A stretch of DNA of 64,000 bases from Ferrimonas balearica (GCF_019802085.1 NZ_JAHVHV010000005.1:186001-250000), one strand, 5' to 3'; numbered from the stretch's first letter, positions 23,840 through 33,776 are shown. Program-made: numbers and translations. Notes: generated from the sequence alone by a model not told the origin.

Positions 23840-25513
23840 TCATCTGCTCACACAATCATTTAACAGCGCCATCAGGTCCCGTTTGTGGCTGCAGTCCAGG
23901 GCCTGGTTGAGCAGGGCCTTGCCCTGGGCGTGACGATACTGGCTGAGCTGGTACTTGATCTCGGCGCTGCGGGAGGGGGTGATGCTGAAGCTGCGCAGCC
24001 CCATGGCCAGCAGCAGGGGCAGGGCGCGGGGCTCGGAGGCCAGCTCACCACAGAGGGAGAGGGGCAGACCCAGGGCCTTGGCCTGGCGGCTGAGCTGGTG
24101 CAGCAGGCGGATCATCGCCGGACTCAGCTGAGGGTAGTGGGGGCTGACATTGGGGTTGTTGCGGTCCGCCGCGTAGCAGTACTGGGCCAGGTCGTTGGTG
24201 CCCACGCTGGCAAAATCCAGTTGCGGGGCCAGGGCGTCCAGCATCAGCACTGCCGCCGGGGTCTCCACCATGATCCCCACCGGCAGTTCGGGGTTCATCC
24301 CCAGCTCCGCCTTCACCTGGGCCAAGAGCGCCAGCACCGCATCCAGCTCCTCCGGCTGACCGATCATCGGCAGCAGCAGCTTGACCGGGGATTCCATCGC
24401 CAATCGAACGATGGCCGCCAGCTGGGTCTTCAGCCGCTCCGGCTGGGCGATCCCCAGGCGGATGGCCCGCTGGCCCAGGGCGGGATTGCTCTCCGCCTGG
24501 TTGAGTCCCGGCAGGGTCTTGTCGGCGCCGAAGTCGAAGGTGCGGATCACCAGGGGGTGGCCGTCGAGCTGGCGGGCGATCGCCTTGTAGAGGCTGAGCT
24601 GGCGCATCTCGTCCGGCCAATGCCCCTCCGCCATGTAGAGAAACTCGCTGCGCAGCAGGCCGATGCCGTCCAGGTGGCACTGGCGCACCTTTTCCGCCTC
24701 CTCCACCGAGCCGATGTTGGCCCCCAGCCAGACCCGCTCTCCGTCGGCGGTGAACGCCGGTTGCCGGACGCAGGCCTGGTAGCGCTGGCGGCGCTGCTGC
24801 CACTGGGCCAGGGTGGCCTGGAACAACGTCAGATCGGCGTCGTTGCTGGCCAGGGTCAGCTGGCCCTTATCCCCATCCAGCAGGCCCGCTTGATCGGACA
24901 GGCGCTTGAGGGCGTCCTGCAGCACCACCGTGGGGATCCCGGCGCCGCGCAGCAGGATCGCCAGGTGGTCGTCGTAGTTGCCCTGCTCCAGCACCACGCC
25001 ACACAGGTGGGTCTTGGGCAGGTGGATGAACTCGGCGGCGGTGAGATCGCTGGCCACCAGGATGCTGTCCTGGTCGAGGCGGGTGGGCAGCCCCTGGCTC
25101 TGGCCGGCCAGGCGCCGGCTTAGGCGTTGCCCCAGGCAGTGGATGTCTCGGCCCCGGTGGGCCAGTTGCGGCTCCTCCAGCTCGGAGAATTGGGCGGCGT
25201 AGTCGGTGAACACCGCCAGGCAGGCCTGGGCGGCGCTGAGCCCTTCGCTGATCCGCTCATCGATGGCGGCCTTGAGCTCCGGGTCGGACAGCAGCAGGTG
25301 ATCCGCCTCCAGCAGGGTGCGCTGGCTGTCGCTCAGGTCAGGACGCTGGGCCAGCTCAGCCAGGGCCTGGCACTCCAGGGCGAGGCGCTCTTCCAGCTGT
25401 CGATGGGGGTCGCCGTGGCGGCGCTGGGGGGCGTCGGTCTGGGGCCGACACAGGTGAAGTCGCCCCAGGGCGAGGCCGGGGCTGATGGCAAAGGCGGTAA
25501 AGACTCTGGACAT
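23840..25513 (-). CDS. ptsI: PTS enzyme I (phosphoenolpyruvate-protein phosphotransferase), divergent active site
   Basis: A 557-residue enzyme I, 36 bp after ptsH. The phosphohistidine domain motif is unusual: where E. coli has GGRTSHTSI this protein has GNYDDHLAI, keeping only the phospho-His183. The C-terminal PEP-binding domain is standard: GIGLLRSEFLYM, TFDFGADK, VGIMVETPAAV, VGTNDLAQYCYAADRNN and the Cys in SLCGELAS. It should transfer phosphate from PEP to HPr; the changed active-site loop may alter kinetics or partner specificity. A typical E. coli enzyme I has 575 residues. Confidence 0.93.
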   Translation of the reverse strand: MSRVFTAFAISPGLALGRLHLCRPQTDAPQRRHGDPHRQLEERLALECQALAELAQRPDLSDSQRTLLEADHLLLSDPELKAAIDERISEGLSAAQACLAVFTDYAAQFSELEEPQLAHRGRDIHCLGQRLSRRLAGQSQGLPTRLDQDSILVASDLTAAEFIHLPKTHLCGVVLEQGNYDDHLAILLRGAGIPTVVLQDALKRLSDQAGLLDGDKGQLTLASNDADLTLFQATLAQWQQRRQRYQACVRQPAFTADGERVWLGANIGSVEEAEKVRQCHLDGIGLLRSEFLYMAEGHWPDEMRQLSLYKAIARQLDGHPLVIRTFDFGADKTLPGLNQAESNPALGQRAIRLGIAQPERLKTQLAAIVRLAMESPVKLLLPMIGQPEELDAVLALLAQVKAELGMNPELPVGIMVETPAAVLMLDALAPQLDFASVGTNDLAQYCYAADRNNPNVSPHYPQLSPAMIRLLHQLSRQAKALGLPLSLCGELASEPRALPLLLAMGLRSFSITPSRSAEIKYQLSQYRHAQGKALLNQALDCSHKRDLMALLNDCVSR

Positions 25514-25549
25514 TCCGTGTCCCTCGCTGGTGGGCCTGAAGGCCCGGGG

Positions 25550-25807
25550 TTAGGCCAACTCCTCGAGCAGCGCGGAGATGGACGCCACCGCGGTTTCCGC
25601 CTTCTCCCCCTGGGCACTGACGGTCACCTCGGCTCCCTGGGTCAGGGCCAGGGTCTGCAGTTTAAACAGGCTCTTGGCGCTGGCGCGGCGGCCCTGGCAC
25701 TCCACCAGGATGTCGCAGGGAAAATCCTGGGCGGCCTTGACGAGCAGGGCCGCGGGGCGGGTGTGGATCCCGTAGGGCGCAGTGATGGTGACGGTCTTTC
25801 GAAACAT
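25550..25807 (-). CDS. ptsH: PTS phosphocarrier protein HPr
   Basis: An 85-residue protein, the same length as E. coli HPr, starting MFRKTVTITAPYGIHTRPAAL with phospho-His15. Ser46 lies in ASAKSLFKLQTL, retained although no HPr kinase gene is seen. The upstream in-frame start at 25858 has no ribosome site. First gene of the pts operon. Confidence 0.97.
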   Translation of the reverse strand: MFRKTVTITAPYGIHTRPAALLVKAAQDFPCDILVECQGRRASAKSLFKLQTLALTQGAEVTVSAQGEKAETAVASISALLEELA

Positions 25808-25880
25808 ACCTGGGTTACGGCTTAGGCGTGATGGCGCCAAGGATACTGACGCCATCACATCAGGTCAAATCGCCGCCAAA

Positions 25881-27434
25881 TCAAGTTCGAAACTGCCCCA
25901 GTTGGCCGGTCAATCGGCCCCCCATCGCCTTGAGTTCGTCCGCGGCGCCCAGGTGGCTCTGGCCCGCCTTGGCGGCGGCCTCGGTCAGCTCGGCGATGGT
26001 GTGGACGTTGCGGTTCACCTCGGCGCTGACCTGGCTCTGCTCCTCGGTGGCGGTGGCGATCTGGCCGTTGCGGTCCTGGATGGCGGTGACCGCCTCGATG
26101 ATGGCGTCCAGCGCCTGGTTGGCCTCCTCGGCCTGGCGGGAGAGGGCCTGGAACTGGTCCAGGGAGCTGCTGGCGGCGTCGGTCACCTGGCCCACTCCGG
26201 ACTGGATGTTGTCGACGATGGCGCTGATCTCGTTGGTGGAGTCCTGGGTGCGGTTGGCCAGGGCGCGCACCTCGTCGGCCACCACCGCGAAGCCGCGGCC
26301 GTGCTCGCCGGCCCGGGCGGCCTCGATGGCGGCGTTCAGCGCCAGCAGATTGGTCTGCTCGGCGATGTTGCGGATCACCTCCAGGATCCCCCCCACCTCG
26401 GCGCTGTGGCGGGCCAGCTGATCGGCGGTCAGGGCGGTCTGGTTGAGGTCATCCGACAGGGATTGCACCAGGGCGTGGGTACCCTGGACGGCGCCGCGGC
26501 AGGTGGCTACCTGGTGGTGGGCGCCATCGGCGGCGTCGGCGGCCTGCTGGGCGGACTGGGCCACCTCCTCGGTGCTGGCCAGCATCTGGGTCATGGCGCT
26601 GGCCACCGACTGGGTCTGCAGGTGCACCTGCTCGCCGGTGGCCTGGGACTCGCCGGCCAGGGTGGTGAGGTGGTGGGCGCTGTCGCTGACGCTGACGCTC
26701 ATTGGCTGCAGCTCCCGCATCATCTGGGCAATTTTGCCGGTGAAGCGGTTAAACCCTTCGGCAAAGCGGCTCACCTCATCGTGACCGGCGGTGTCCAGAC
26801 GACGGGTGAGATCCCCATCGCCATCGGCGATCTCGCCGATGGCCTCGATCGCCTCGTTGAGGGGGCGGGTGATGGAGTAGTTGAGCAGCAAAAACAGCGA
26901 CAGCAGGGGCAGGGCCAGGAAGGTCAGGAACAGGGCGTAGGTTTTCACCACCGCCATCATCTGGGCGTCCACCGCCTCGCCATCCCCCAGCAGCACCAGC
27001 AGGCCATCGTCCAGGGCCCGGGCGCTCAGCCAGTAGTGGGTGCCGTTACGCTCAAACTCGGTGTCGAAGCCGCGGTTGGCCTTAATGGCCGCCAGCGCCT
27101 GGGCCAGCGGTGCCTGGCCGGCGTCATCCTGCCACTGGGTGACCCGGGCTGGGGCCCCCTGGCCCAGTCGGGCCTCGCCGTCGAGGCTGAACAGCCAAAG
27201 TGGGTGCTCACCCTGCTCCAGGCGCTGCCAGCGCTCGGCGCTGAGCTCAGTGCCCGCCAGGGCCCGGCTCAGGGTGTCGGCCAGCTCCTGCACCTGGTGG
27301 TGCTGCTCCTGCTCCAGTTGGGCCCGCTGTTCGCTCAGGCCCAGGTAGGTGTAGATGAGGGTGCCGCCGGCGGCGATCCCCAACAGCGCCAGCAGGCGCA
27401 ACGAGATGGATAGGCGGCGTAGCAGCGCGATCAT
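25881..27434 (-). CDS. Methyl-accepting chemotaxis protein
   Basis: A 517-residue receptor starting [17 protein letters not shown] at 27434, preceded by TTAGGGAC. Membrane segments lie at about 13-30 and 158-185 and enclose a 125-residue periplasmic sensor ([13 protein letters not shown], a Cache-like strand pattern). A HAMP domain follows ([28 protein letters not shown]), then a methylation region and the tip [32 protein letters not shown]. It is inserted between ptsH and cysK, genes that adjoin in E. coli. Ligand unknown; PTS-linked sugar sensing is possible but only by position. Confidence 0.92.
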   Translation of the reverse strand: MIALLRRLSISLRLLALLGIAAGGTLIYTYLGLSEQRAQLEQEQHHQVQELADTLSRALAGTELSAERWQRLEQGEHPLWLFSLDGEARLGQGAPARVTQWQDDAGQAPLAQALAAIKANRGFDTEFERNGTHYWLSARALDDGLLVLLGDGEAVDAQMMAVVKTYALFLTFLALPLLSLFLLLNYSITRPLNEAIEAIGEIADGDGDLTRRLDTAGHDEVSRFAEGFNRFTGKIAQMMRELQPMSVSVSDSAHHLTTLAGESQATGEQVHLQTQSVASAMTQMLASTEEVAQSAQQAADAADGAHHQVATCRGAVQGTHALVQSLSDDLNQTALTADQLARHSAEVGGILEVIRNIAEQTNLLALNAAIEAARAGEHGRGFAVVADEVRALANRTQDSTNEISAIVDNIQSGVGQVTDAASSSLDQFQALSRQAEEANQALDAIIEAVTAIQDRNGQIATATEEQSQVSAEVNRNVHTIAELTEAAAKAGQSHLGAADELKAMGGRLTGQLGQFRT

Positions 27435-27530
27435 GTCTGTCCCTAATACTAGATATACGGCTGTTCTATTTAACGAAATTGATGCCCGGAACGAAAAGGC
27501 CCGGATCAAAGATTTGCCAAATAGGCACAC

Positions 27531-27559
27531 AAAAAAAGGGGTAACCAAGCGGTTACCCC
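27531..27559 (-). terminator. Intrinsic terminator of cysK
   Basis: On the minus strand GGGGTAACC-GCTT-GGTTACCCC is followed by seven T residues, 23 bp beyond the cysK stop codon. Confidence 0.93.
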
Positions 27560-27582
27560 AAAGGCAAGGTAGAACAGGGAAG

Positions 27583-28554
27583 TTACTGAACGTTCTCCGC
27601 TTCGGTGAAGATGCCGGCGAACAGGGCAGAGGAGAGGTAACGCTCGGCGGAGGAGGGCAGCACCACCACAATGGTCTTCTCCTTGAGCTCGGGGTTGGCC
27701 TCCAGCAGCTTGTTGACCGCCACCACGGCGGCCCCGGAGCTGATCCCGGCCAGGATCCCCTCCTCCTTCATCAGGCGGTGGGCCATGGCCATGGCCTCGT
27801 CGTTGGAGACGGTGATCGCTTCGTCCACCATCTCCAGATCCAGGTTGCCGGGGATGAAGCCGGCGCCGATCCCCTGGATCTTGTGCGGGCCCGGGGTGAG
27901 CTCTTCGCCCTTGAGGGCTTGGCTGATCACCGGGGAGTCTTCCGGCTCCACCGCCACCACGTGGACCGCTTTGCCCTTTTGCAGCTTGATGTAGCGACCG
28001 ACGCCGGTCAGGGTGCCGCCGGTGCCGACGCCGGCGACAAAGACGTCCACCTCGCCGTCGGTGTCGTCCCACACCTCGGGGCCGGTGGTCTGCTCGTGGA
28101 TCGCCGGGTTGGCGGGGTTCTCAAACTGCTGCAGCAGCACGTAGCGACCCGGATCGCTGTCGCGGATCTCCTCGGCCTTGGCCACGGCGCCCTTCATCCC
28201 CTTGGCGCCTTCGGTCAGCACCAGGGTGGCCCCCAGGGCCTTGAGCAGCTTGCGGCGCTCCAGGCTCATGGTGTTGGGCATGGTCAGGGTCAGGGGGTAG
28301 CCACGGGAGGCGGCCACAAAGGCCAGGGCGATGCCGGTGTTGCCGGAGGTCGGTTCGATGATCTCCTTACCCGGACCCAGCACGCCGCGTTTTTCCGCGT
28401 CCCAGACCATGTTGGCCCCCAGGCGGCACTTCACGCTGAAGGAGGGATTGCGGGCTTCGATTTTCGCCAGCACCTTACCGTCGGTGACCCGGTTGAGGCG
28501 CACCAGCGGAGTGTTGCCGATGGAGAGGGAGTTGTCGTCGTAGATCTTTGCCAT
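27583..28554 (-). CDS. cysK: Cysteine synthase A (O-acetylserine sulfhydrylase)
   Basis: A 323-residue PLP enzyme, as in E. coli CysK (323). PLP Lys42 is in [13 protein letters not shown]; substrate loop [15 protein letters not shown] phosphate loop [13 protein letters not shown]-terminal SSGAAVVA. It makes cysteine from O-acetylserine and sulfide. It has its own terminator and a palindrome in its promoter region; cysZ (sulfate uptake) is 4.5 kb away on the same strand. Confidence 0.97.
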   Translation of the reverse strand: MAKIYDDNSLSIGNTPLVRLNRVTDGKVLAKIEARNPSFSVKCRLGANMVWDAEKRGVLGPGKEIIEPTSGNTGIALAFVAASRGYPLTLTMPNTMSLERRKLLKALGATLVLTEGAKGMKGAVAKAEEIRDSDPGRYVLLQQFENPANPAIHEQTTGPEVWDDTDGEVDVFVAGVGTGGTLTGVGRYIKLQKGKAVHVVAVEPEDSPVISQALKGEELTPGPHKIQGIGAGFIPGNLDLEMVDEAITVSNDEAMAMAHRLMKEEGILAGISSGAAVVAVNKLLEANPELKEKTIVVVLPSSAERYLSSALFAGIFTEAENVQ

Positions 28555-28663
28555 GGTTGCATTCCTGCCAAAATAGGGGCTCAGTGCGCATCCGCGCAGT
28601 TAAGGCTTAGCTTAATCTTTGAAATGGCGCGAGGAAGTGCTTGTTCGTTATGCCTTATTCCCG

Positions 28664-28677
28664 AAGGTAATTACCTT
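28664..28677. promoter_or_regulatory. Palindrome upstream of cysK
   Basis: AAGGTAATTACCTT is a perfect 14-bp palindrome 110 bp upstream of the cysK start, in an AT-rich promoter gap between cysK and the divergent RDD gene. Possible operator for either gene; it does not resemble a CysB site in any way I can defend. Confidence 0.4.
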
Positions 28678-28775
28678 AACTCTTTTTATATACAACGGCT
28701 TGGAGTGGCTTACCGGACGCTGGTCTCGGCGCAACCCTGTGGTAACGTTGGATTCACAACAGGAAGGAGCCTGAC

Positions 28776-29960
28776 GTGAGCCAACCAAAGCCCGATCCCA
28801 AAGACCTCATCACCCCCGATGCGTTCCAGATCCACTCGGCCCTGCTGAACCGGCCTTTGGCCTCCCCCTGGCAGCGGGGGCTGGCGATGGCGCTGGATCT
28901 TTTGGTGGTGGCCATCCTCACCGGCTCCGGCGGGCTGCTGTTCGTGATCCTGGTGCTGGCCACCTGGCGGATGCGCAAGCGCCAGTGGAAGGCGGGCACC
29001 TGGGCGTTGTACGGGCTCTATTTTCTGCTGGTGGTCTCCATGGTGGCGCCCCTGTACCACTGGGTGAGCGACTGGGGGACGCCGACGGCCCCCGTGGTCA
29101 CCACCGATTCAGGCAACGCACTGGAGATCAACGACCCTGCGGCGGCGGTGGGGGGCGCCCTGGCGCTGATCCGGGCGGAGACCTGCGAAGACCGCGCCTG
29201 CCTGGCGGGGGTGATCGACGAAGTGGGGGGGCTGGCCAAGCAGCTCGAGGAGGTCGAGCGCCAGGAGCTCTACTGGGAGCTGCTGGACAACCTGCCCCAG
29301 GCGGAGCGGGAGGCGGCCAAACCCATGCTGCAGGAAGCCCTAGGAGTGGGTCAGGCCCTGGTGGCGGCGCCGGCCACGACGAGCGCAGCAGCGCCGGAAG
29401 AGACGCCCGAAGAGGCGGGTCGCCCAGTCGGTGAGGTTGCTGTCGATGGGGCGGACGGTGGCGAGGCCCAGCCCGAGCCGGATCCGGTGGCGGAGCTGGA
29501 GGCCCAGTTGGCCCGGGAGAAGTCCCGCCGCCAGAAGCTGCAGAAGCAGGTGGCGGAGTACGAGGAGGTGGGCACCAGTCCCCTGGCCTGGCTTTTGGGG
29601 GCCATTAAGGACATGGGGCTGGGGTTCGGTCTGGCGGCCTTCTACTTCACCGTCTTTGTGGCCTGGTTCGATGGCCAGACCGTGGGCAAGAAGCTGACCC
29701 GTTGCCGGGTGCGCCAGCTCGATGGCACGCCGCTGTCCCTGTGGGACGCCTTTGGCCGCTACGGCGGATACGGCGCCGGCATCGCCACCGGGCTGCTGGG
29801 TTTTGTACAGATCTTCTGGGACGCCAACCGTCAGGCGATCCACGACAAGATCGCCGCCACCGTGGTGGAGGATTTGCGTCCCCGGGCGCGGCTCAAGGCC
29901 CGCCGGCGCCGCCACCGCCCCCTGCCGGACAGTCCGGCGCCGGCAACTGATGGCACCTAA
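28776..29960 (+). CDS. RDD-domain membrane protein with a large soluble insertion
   Basis: A 394-residue protein from a GTG start with the strong site AGGAAGGAG. The N-terminal part has two or three hydrophobic segments (about 37-70 and 78-95, RGLAMALDLLVVAILTGSGG). A soluble insertion of about 160 residues follows, with a coiled coil (EAQLAREKSRRQKLQKQVAEYEE). The RDD signature then resumes: FYFTVFVAWFDGQTVGKKLTRCRVRQLDG and FWDANRQAIHDKIAATVV. RDD proteins are poorly understood, some being ion-antiporter related. Single gene. Confidence 0.85.
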   Translation: MSQPKPDPKDLITPDAFQIHSALLNRPLASPWQRGLAMALDLLVVAILTGSGGLLFVILVLATWRMRKRQWKAGTWALYGLYFLLVVSMVAPLYHWVSDWGTPTAPVVTTDSGNALEINDPAAAVGGALALIRAETCEDRACLAGVIDEVGGLAKQLEEVERQELYWELLDNLPQAEREAAKPMLQEALGVGQALVAAPATTSAAAPEETPEEAGRPVGEVAVDGADGGEAQPEPDPVAELEAQLAREKSRRQKLQKQVAEYEEVGTSPLAWLLGAIKDMGLGFGLAAFYFTVFVAWFDGQTVGKKLTRCRVRQLDGTPLSLWDAFGRYGGYGAGIATGLLGFVQIFWDANRQAIHDKIAATVVEDLRPRARLKARRRRHRPLPDSPAPATDGT

Positions 29961-30065
29961 GCGGCTTTTTTGCCTGACTCATCAATTCGCAAGCGCCCCT
30001 TCGACTAGGCTTTAGGGGCTTTGGGCCATGGTGACCCGAAGCCAACCAAAAAGTGAGGTTGGGCG

Positions 30066-30506
30066 ATGAACACCCTTTTTCGAGCGGCCCTTGGGGCCAT
30101 GATGCTACTGGCCTGTTTGGGTTCGGCAAACGCCGCAGAGCGCAGCTGGGACAGCGGCAGTGTCTGGAACATCACCTACGTGGAAACCCATCCGGGAAAA
30201 TTCAACGATTACATCGGTGATCTGCGCTCGGTGTGGCGTCAGTTCCTGGACGCGCAAAAAGCGGACGGATTGGTGCTCTCCTACAAGATGCTGAGCGTGG
30301 CCGCCCCCCGGGACGGGGAGCCGGATCTTATCCTGATGGTGGAGTACAAGAACTGGGCCGCCTTCGACCGCGGCGTCGAGTATTTCGAGGCCCTCTCCAC
30401 CAAGATCATGGGTTCCATGGACGCCACCCAGCAGGCCAATGTGCAGCGGGGGGAGTTGCGCACCATCCGCAGCCAAGTGATCGCCCAGGAGCTGACCTTC
30501 AAATAG
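30066..30506 (+). CDS. Secreted protein of unknown function (146 aa)
   Basis: Residues 1-23 are a signal peptide (MNTLFRAALGAMMLLACLGSANA). The mature domain, with WNITYVETHPGKFNDYIGDLRSVWRQF and LILMVEYKNWAAFDRGVEYFEAL, resembles a ferredoxin-like dimeric alpha-beta barrel (NIPSNAP/EthD type). Such folds bind or modify small molecules; no catalytic residues are evident. Preceded by a GAGGTTGGGCG ribosome region and closed by a strong terminator. Confidence 0.7.
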   Translation: MNTLFRAALGAMMLLACLGSANAAERSWDSGSVWNITYVETHPGKFNDYIGDLRSVWRQFLDAQKADGLVLSYKMLSVAAPRDGEPDLILMVEYKNWAAFDRGVEYFEALSTKIMGSMDATQQANVQRGELRTIRSQVIAQELTFK

Positions 30507-30518
30507 GTCCGCGGGCAG

Positions 30519-30550
30519 CAAAAAGGGGACGGCCTGGCCGTCCCCTTTTT
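30519..30550. terminator. Bidirectional intrinsic terminator
   Basis: AAAAAGGGGACGGCC-TGGCCGTCCCCTTTTT is a near-perfect stem with A- and T-runs between two convergent genes, able to stop both. Confidence 0.95.
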
Positions 30551-30564
30551 CGTGTTGTCGTCCC

Positions 30565-32889
30565 TCAGATGAGCCAGGCGTAGCTGAGCTTCATAAAGTA
30601 GGTCTGGCTGTCCTGGGTCAGGTCCGGCTCGCTGTCGTCGGCAAAGCGACCGTCGGAGAAGCCGGCGTAGAACACCGTCTGGGGGTTGAGCTTGTAGCCG
30701 TACAGCAGTTCGGAGGAGAGGCGCTGGTAGTTGGCGTCCACCTCGTCGTAGCGGTAGAGGCTGGGGTCCCGGTCGATGTGGGTGTAGATGGTGGACAGGC
30801 GCACGAAACTGCGCACGCTGAACTGCCAGGTCAGGCGCAGATCCGACAGGTTGGCGGTGAACAGGGTGCCGCCGTCCACGTCCAGCTCCCGCCAGTGGTG
30901 GCGCAGGTGGGCGGTGAGCGCCCGGGTGGGCTTCCAGTTCACCCAGCCGTTGAGGCGGGTGAGGGTGCCCAGCTGGTTGTTGGCAAAATCGATCTCATCG
31001 CCGTAGCGCACCCCGACGCCGAACTTCACCGGCTTGATGGGGCGCACCTCGCCGTAGAACCCGGCAAAGGTTTCATCGAACCGCGGCGCGTTGCCGGCCA
31101 CCGCCAGGCTGCTGCCGTCCTCCCGCTGGCCCACCCGCTCGCGGGTGACGGCGTACCACTCCAGGAAGCTGTCGTAGCGGCCGGACAGGGCGAACTTGGC
31201 CTCGGCTTCCTGCTCCAGCAGCTCCCCGGCCATATTCTCGCTGCGGTCGATGTCGCCGGACAGCTCCACCTCGTGGAAGAAGCGGTTTTCCGGGTACCAG
31301 AGCCGGCCGCCGCCCAGCACCGCCTTCTCGAAATCCACCCGCTCGATAAAGCCCAGATCGGCGCGAAAATCCTCGTCGGCGCGGTAGTAGTTGGCGTAGC
31401 CGAACCAGTGGCGGGACTGGTAGTTGTAGGCCAGGCGCAGCAGCTGGCCCTGGAAGGCGTCGTCGCTCAGGGTTCGCAGCACCTGCTCGTTGTAGTCGCA
31501 GTCACCGAACTCGCATTGGGCGCTGTCCGGGGCGCTGCAATCGTCGCCGTCGCAGAACTGCTGGGCCAGGTCGTCCGGGTAGCGGGTGTCGCTGTAGAGC
31601 CACATGGCGTCCAGCCGGTGCTGGTCGTTCAGCTCCCAGCGCAGATCGGCACCGGTCATGGCGTTGTGGTACTGATCGCTTTCCCGGAAGGTGCCGATCA
31701 CCCCCGCCTGCCAGCCCTGGCCGCTGTCGTACAGGTAGCGGCCCGCCAGGTTGTCACTCTTGCGGCCCAGCTCGGCGATGCTGGAGCCCAGGTTGCCGGG
31801 CACCAGGAAGTTGGTCTGCTCGTCCCGGGTCTGCAGCAGGCCGTAGACGTGGTTGCCCCGCTGGCCGGTAAGCTTGGTGCCGAACTCCGGCTCCGCCAGG
31901 TTACGGGTGTGCACCAGGTTGAGCTGGGTGGCGAAGTTGTCGGCGTTGTCCAGGTAGAAGGGGCGCTTCTCCGGGTAGAACAGGGCGAAGGTAGTGTTAA
32001 CGTCGAGCTGGCCGGCGTCCGCCTCCACCTGGGAGAAATCCGGGTTGATGGTGAGGTTGAGCAGGGTGTCCGGGGTGATCCCCCAGCGCAGATCCAGCCC
32101 CGGCTCCAGCTCCTCCTCCCGGTTCCAGGGGCTGTCGCCGTCGTCCCGGGTCTCCATGCGGTTGGCGGTCAGCGACGGGGTGATCTGCAGCTGGTTGCCC
32201 GGCTCGGCCCCCTCGAAACCACTGGCCAGGCCCATCTGGCACAGCCGGCAGGCGATGTCGCGGTCCACCGGGGTGGCCGCCAGGCGGTAGTTGTTCTCCC
32301 GGGGGTAGAAGCGCACCAGCTCAATGCCCCACTGCTGGGTGTCCTGCCGGCTGTCGAAGTTGAACAGGCGCAGGGGCAGGGCCATCTCCACCTGGTAGCC
32401 GGTGTCGGTCAGGGCACCGGCGCTGTGCCAGATCCCATCCCAGGCGTCGCTCTCCCGGCCGGTCAGCTCGTTCTCGATGCTGTCGTGCTGCACCCCCATG
32501 GGGTTGACGAAAAACTGGTAGGCCAGGCGGGCCTGGTTCCAGGTGTCTAGCTTGATCCCCACCATGTCGTCGCCCCAGCTCTTGTCCCTGTCAGTCAGGT
32601 GGGCGCGGATGCGGCTGGGTTCGGGGTCCTCGGCGATGAAGGCCACGTAGAGGGTGTCGGCGGTGGCGATAAGCCGCGCCTCGGTGGGCACTGGCGCCGG
32701 GGCGTTCTCCGCTGGCCGGGTCTGCAGAGTCAGGGGCACCTTCACCGCCTGCTGCCAGGCGGCTTCCGACAGCACGCCGTCGATCACCGGGGCCTGATCG
32801 GTCTGGGGAATGGTGATGTGAAGACGCTCCTGGGCGTGGAGGGTCAGGGGGAGCAGCAGGGCTGCAAGGGGGAAAAGACGAGTCAACAT
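30565..32889 (-). CDS. Outer-membrane protein with carbohydrate-binding-like N-domain and DUF5916 barrel
   Basis: A 774-residue exported protein with a signal peptide (residues 1-19, LLPLTLHA). Residues 25-220 resemble a family 9 carbohydrate-binding domain (VIDGVLSEAAWQQA, ADTLYVAFIAEDPEP). The rest matches DUF5916 with NLTINPDFSQVEADAGQLDVNTTFALFYPEKRPFYLDN, the most conserved stretch, and alternating aromatic strands typical of a beta-barrel ending in a C-terminal LSYAWLI. Common in marine Gammaproteobacteria; function unknown, proposed surface binding. Confidence 0.85.
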   Translation of the reverse strand: MLTRLFPLAALLLPLTLHAQERLHITIPQTDQAPVIDGVLSEAAWQQAVKVPLTLQTRPAENAPAPVPTEARLIATADTLYVAFIAEDPEPSRIRAHLTDRDKSWGDDMVGIKLDTWNQARLAYQFFVNPMGVQHDSIENELTGRESDAWDGIWHSAGALTDTGYQVEMALPLRLFNFDSRQDTQQWGIELVRFYPRENNYRLAATPVDRDIACRLCQMGLASGFEGAEPGNQLQITPSLTANRMETRDDGDSPWNREEELEPGLDLRWGITPDTLLNLTINPDFSQVEADAGQLDVNTTFALFYPEKRPFYLDNADNFATQLNLVHTRNLAEPEFGTKLTGQRGNHVYGLLQTRDEQTNFLVPGNLGSSIAELGRKSDNLAGRYLYDSGQGWQAGVIGTFRESDQYHNAMTGADLRWELNDQHRLDAMWLYSDTRYPDDLAQQFCDGDDCSAPDSAQCEFGDCDYNEQVLRTLSDDAFQGQLLRLAYNYQSRHWFGYANYYRADEDFRADLGFIERVDFEKAVLGGGRLWYPENRFFHEVELSGDIDRSENMAGELLEQEAEAKFALSGRYDSFLEWYAVTRERVGQREDGSSLAVAGNAPRFDETFAGFYGEVRPIKPVKFGVGVRYGDEIDFANNQLGTLTRLNGWVNWKPTRALTAHLRHHWRELDVDGGTLFTANLSDLRLTWQFSVRSFVRLSTIYTHIDRDPSLYRYDEVDANYQRLSSELLYGYKLNPQTVFYAGFSDGRFADDSEPDLTQDSQTYFMKLSYAWLI

Positions 32890-32980
32890 CCTGTTAAGTC
32901 GTGGTTATTGTTATTGGCGCCATTGTGCCACAGGGGGCGGCAAAGTCCGGCGCCAAAGGTTAACCAAATGTAACTTAACT

Positions 32981-33002
32981 GCCGGGCGGGGGATCGCCCG
33001 GC
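32981..33002 (-). terminator. Hairpin after cysZ
   Basis: GCCGGGCG-GGGGAT-CGCCCGGC lies 7 bp after the cysZ stop on the minus strand. The stem is strong but T-richness downstream is weak. Confidence 0.55.
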
Positions 33003-33008
33003 ATGACA

Positions 33009-33776
33009 TCAGATGCGGCGGTGCACTTCCCGGTACTGATCCACCCACAGGGCGGTGGCGCCGCAGATGGCCACCGGCATCAGGATGAGGTTCACAAAGG
33101 GGATCATCGCCATCACCGCGGCGGTGGCGCCGAAGGAGAAGCTGCGCCAGCGCTGCATTCTCAGGGCACTGCGCATGCGGTCGAAGGGCACCTTGTGGTT
33201 GTCGAAGGGGTAATCCAGGTACTGGATCGCCATCATCCAGGCGGTAAAGCAGAACCAGAGCACCGGCCCCACACCGGGGATGAAGAAGAGCACCAGCAGG
33301 AACACCAGGGCCCGGGGCAGGTAATACCACAGTTTGGTCCACTCCCGGCCAATCAGGCGCGGGGTGTCCTTGAGCAGGTCCAGCACCCCGCCGGTGTCCA
33401 CCGGCTGGCCGGTCAGCCGCTTCTCCACCTGCTCCGCCAGCAGGCCGTTAAAGGGGGCGGCGATGAAGTTCATGATGGCGGTGAAGGTGAAGGCGGCGCT
33501 GACCAGGATGCTCACCCCCACTAGGGGCCAGATCAGCCACTCCAGCCAGTGCAGAAACTCCGGCATGGTCCCCACCAACTGCTCGATCCACACCCCCATC
33601 TGCTGAAACAGGAAGTAGAAGGCCACGGAGAAGAGCACCAGGTTGATGGACAGCGGCAACACCACGAAGCGGCGCAGCCCCTTCTGACGAATGAGCTCGA
33701 AGCCCTTGATAAAATAGCTGACGCCACTGCTGCCCTGGGGCAGCACGGTGTCCTGACGAATGGGGTCGTTCAACAA
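33009..33776 (-). CDS. cysZ: Sulfate transporter CysZ
   Basis: A 255-residue inner-membrane protein. The start appears to be a TTG (33776), since no in-frame ATG or GTG precedes the conserved region and TAGGAG lies 9 bases upstream. CysZ features: SGVSYFIKGFELIRQKGLRRFVVLPLSINLVLFS, then hydrophobic hairpins and YYLPRALVFLLVLFFIPGVGPVLWFCFTAWMMAIQYLDYPFDNH. CysZ brings sulfate in for cysteine synthesis. It sits by zipA-ligA as in E. coli, but smc intervenes. Confidence 0.93.
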   Translation of the reverse strand: MLNDPIRQDTVLPQGSSGVSYFIKGFELIRQKGLRRFVVLPLSINLVLFSVAFYFLFQQMGVWIEQLVGTMPEFLHWLEWLIWPLVGVSILVSAAFTFTAIMNFIAAPFNGLLAEQVEKRLTGQPVDTGGVLDLLKDTPRLIGREWTKLWYYLPRALVFLLVLFFIPGVGPVLWFCFTAWMMAIQYLDYPFDNHKVPFDRMRSALRMQRWRSFSFGATAAVMAMIPFVNLILMPVAICGATALWVDQYREVHRRI

